Positions 6,256 through 8,014 of a stretch of 8,014 nt of DNA are shown here, in pieces. The translations under genes were made by a program, and so were the position numbers. The notes under the pieces were generated by a model, which had not been told where the DNA came from, made no database searches, and worked only from the letters and a program-made list of their open reading frames with translations. The stretch's first letter is position 1, and each line of letters opens with the position of its first letter. This DNA is from Actinobacteria bacterium UBA3120. Its GTDB lineage: Bacteria > Actinomycetota > Actinomycetes > S36-B12. The stretch spans positions 5,252 through 13,265 of the forward strand of contig DEZY01000126.1 of assembly GCA_002365735.1 (NCBI GenBank), read 5' to 3'.

Positions 6256-8014
6256 TAGATCCTCACCAACAATAGGGCGAGAAGCACCAATACAGCCCCG
6301 CCCACCATGGACAATGCATAAGATCGAATAAAGCCAGACTGGGTGCGCCGCAAGCGGCCAGACAGCCCACCGACAACTGCGGCCGACCCATTAACGAATC
6401 CGTCAATCGCGCGGGCGTCACACCACACCAACGCACGGGCTGCGTAATTGGTGGGTGCCACAACAAGTGCGTGATTAACCGCGTCGCCGTAAAGATCTCT
6501 GCGCGCTGCGCGGGTGAGCCAATTGCCAGATGGCGCATCAACTGGCACTTCACGGCGGGCATAGGAGATCCAGCCGATGATCGCTCCTGCGATCACAAAG
6601 GTCAGCGTGATCCCGATATATGCACTCGTGGGTAAGGGCGTTGGCTCGCTTTCGTAACCCACCACAGGTTCCAACCAACTTTCAATATCGCCCCAGAACA
6701 ACAGTGCCATGCCTAGGAAAGTTGAGCCAAGTCCCAAAATGATCAGCGGAATTGTCATCACGGCTGGTGACTCATGTGGGTGGACGTCGCTCTCCCAGCG
6801 CTTCTTACCAAAGAAGGTCATGGCAACCATGCGGGTCATGTAGAAACCGGTGATACCGGCTGCGAGAACTGCCGCGCCACCGATAAACCAACCACGCTCA
6901 AATGCGGCGTGAATGATTTCGTCTTTCGACCAGAAGCCTGAGAACGGCGGAATACCAATAATTGCTAGGTAGCCGGCCATAAAGGTAATAAAGGTGATCA
7001 CCATGACCGATCGCAATGCTCCATAACGGCGCATATTGACGTTGTCATCCATTCCGTGCATTACCGACCCAGCGCCAAGGAAAAGCCCGGCTTTGAATAC
7101 ACCATGAGTGACCAGGTGGAAGATGGCGAAAACGTAACCAATTGGGCCAAGACCAACTGCAAGCATCATGTAGCCAATCTGGCTCATGGTGGATCCGGCA
7201 AGTGCCTTCTTAATATCGTCTTTTGCTGAACCGATAATTGCGCCCATAAAAATCGTGATCAAAGCTACAACAATGACCGCCATCGCTGCCCACTCGGCAT
7301 TGTTATAAATCACGTTGCTTCGGGCGATCAAGTACACGCCAGCGGTCACCATGGTCGCGGCGTGGATAAGTGCAGAGACGGGTGTTGGGCCCTCCATCGC
7401 GTCAAGCAACCAGGCCTGCAGCGGGAACTGGGCCGACTTGCCGGCTGCTGCGAGCAGTAGGAGTAGCCCAATCGCGGTCAAAGTTCCTTCACTTGCTTGG
7501 GTCGCTGACCCAAAGACATCTGAGAAAGTAACCGAACCGAAGGTCACAAACATCAACATGATGGCAAGGCTCAGGCCTACGTCACCAATGCGGTTAATAA
7601 TGAAAGCTTTCTTGGCCGCAGCAGCAGCCGTTGCCTTATGCTGCCAGAAACCAATAAGTAGATAGCTGGCCAGACCCACACCTTCCCAGCCGACGTAGAG
7701 CAGTAAGTAGTTGTTCGCCATAACGAGCAACAGCATGGCTGCCACGAAAAGATTCAAGTAGCCGAAGAATTTACGCTTATCGGGATCATGGGACATGTAG
7801 CCCAATGAGTAAATGTGAATGAGGGAGCCCACGATTGTGATGAGCAGAATGAACACCATGGAGAGCTGATCCAACTGGAATGCAAGATCAACGGTGAAGT
7901 TGCCAACGAAAACCCATTGGTAGGCGACCTGTGTTATGGCTCTTTCCTCTGTTGGCAGCCCCATCATTTCAATCAGAAGCAAGACGCCAAGAACAGCGGA
8001 TGCGCACACGGTCA
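6255..8014 (-). CDS. nuoL: NADH-quinone oxidoreductase subunit L (N-terminus outside window)
   Basis: This is the distal antiporter-like subunit of complex I, whose long C-terminal helix runs along the membrane arm. About 586 residues are visible. Compared with the mycobacterial protein of about 630, roughly 40 N-terminal residues and the start lie beyond base 8014; the GTG at 8009 is an internal codon. Numbering from that codon, signatures are [11 protein letters not shown] (46-56), [12 protein letters not shown] (61-72), [14 protein letters not shown] with Glu109 (108-121), [13 protein letters not shown] with Lys191, [15 protein letters not shown] (206-220), [18 protein letters not shown] (264-281), [10 protein letters not shown] with Lys306, and FSGFWSKDE with Lys362. 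The C-terminal part (about 495-584) includes [11 protein letters not shown] and ends in a hydrophobic helix after [12 protein letters not shown], as in actinobacterial NuoL. The stop overlaps the nuoM start by one base. No frameshift or lost key residue is seen. Confidence 0.98.
   Translation of the reverse strand, partial: TVCASAVLGVLLLIEMMGLPTEERAITQVAYQWVFVGNFTVDLAFQLDQLSMVFILLITIVGSLIHIYSLGYMSHDPDKRKFFGYLNLFVAAMLLLVMANNYLLLYVGWEGVGLASYLLIGFWQHKATAAAAAKKAFIINRIGDVGLSLAIMLMFVTFGSVTFSDVFGSATQASEGTLTAIGLLLLLAAAGKSAQFPLQAWLLDAMEGPTPVSALIHAATMVTAGVYLIARSNVIYNNAEWAAMAVIVVALITIFMGAIIGSAKDDIKKALAGSTMSQIGYMMLAVGLGPIGYVFAIFHLVTHGVFKAGLFLGAGSVMHGMDDNVNMRRYGALRSVMVITFITFMAGYLAIIGIPPFSGFWSKDEIIHAAFERGWFIGGAAVLAAGITGFYMTRMVAMTFFGKKRWESDVHPHESPAVMTIPLIILGLGSTFLGMALLFWGDIESWLEPVVGYESEPTPLPTSAYIGITLTFVIAGAIIGWISYARREVPVDAPSGNWLTRAARRDLYGDAVNHALVVAPTNYAARALVWCDARAIDGFVNGSAAVVGGLSGRLRRTQSGFIRSYALSMVGGAVLVLLALLLVRI
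6261..6264 (-). promoter_or_regulatory. Ribosome binding site of nuoM
   Basis: GAGG lies within the last codons of nuoL, 5 bases before the GTG at 6255, and supports that start. The nuoL TAG shares its G with the GTG, so reinitiation after nuoL termination is likely. Confidence 0.6.

Noticed and set aside
1..8014. tRNA, rRNA, CRISPR arrays, insertion sequences, toxin-antitoxin pairs
   Set aside because: None was recognised on either strand, and almost every base is accounted for by the eight protein genes.

Overview
The window looks like a gene-dense chromosome segment from an actinobacterium (Actinomycetota). The main reasons are NuoL, NuoM and NuoN sequences of actinobacterial type, a long-chain polyprenyl diphosphate synthase of the mycobacterial GrcC1 type directly after nuoN, and a second set of NuoB/C/I-like proteins of a kind I associate with actinomycetes such as Streptomyces. 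Base composition is moderate rather than strongly GC-rich. The packing is very tight: most gene junctions overlap or abut, and the longest gene-free stretches are 12 and 7 bases. This suggests a streamlined genome, but a finer taxonomic placement would be a guess.

Layout, read in the direction of minus-strand transcription (high to low coordinates). The window opens inside nuoL (6255-8014; the first roughly 40 codons lie outside), followed by nuoM (4696-6255) and nuoN (3164-4699). These are the three antiporter-like proton-pumping subunits of respiratory complex I, joined by 1-base and 4-base stop/start overlaps. A polyprenyl diphosphate synthase follows after 12 bases (2165-3151); it probably makes the menaquinone side chain. 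Next, on the plus strand, lies an EamA/RarD-family permease (1212-2168). It shares a TTAA double stop codon with the synthase at one end and sits 7 bases from the next minus-strand gene at the other. Minus-strand coding then resumes with a second, compact trio of complex I peripheral-arm homologues: NuoB-like (746-1204), NuoC-like (248-745) and NuoI-like (1-251, C-terminus outside).

How the parts fit together. NuoL/M/N complete the 3' end of a conventional nuo operon. The polyprenyl synthase probably supplies the quinone that complex I reduces. The NuoB/C/I-like trio keeps all the iron-sulfur ligands visible in the sequence (N2 site in NuoB; two 4Fe-4S sites in NuoI). It lacks several segments of the standard subunits, and it has no nuoA in front and no nuoD or nuoH between C and I. 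It therefore looks like part of an alternative, NuoEFG-independent complex I-like module, whose electron donor cannot be read from this window.

No RNA genes, mobile elements, CRISPR arrays or convincing terminators were found, and there is no stretch over 300 bases without a gene. The points most worth a second look are the divergent B-C-I module and the placement of an oppositely oriented transporter gene inside what otherwise reads as one minus-strand respiratory gene series.
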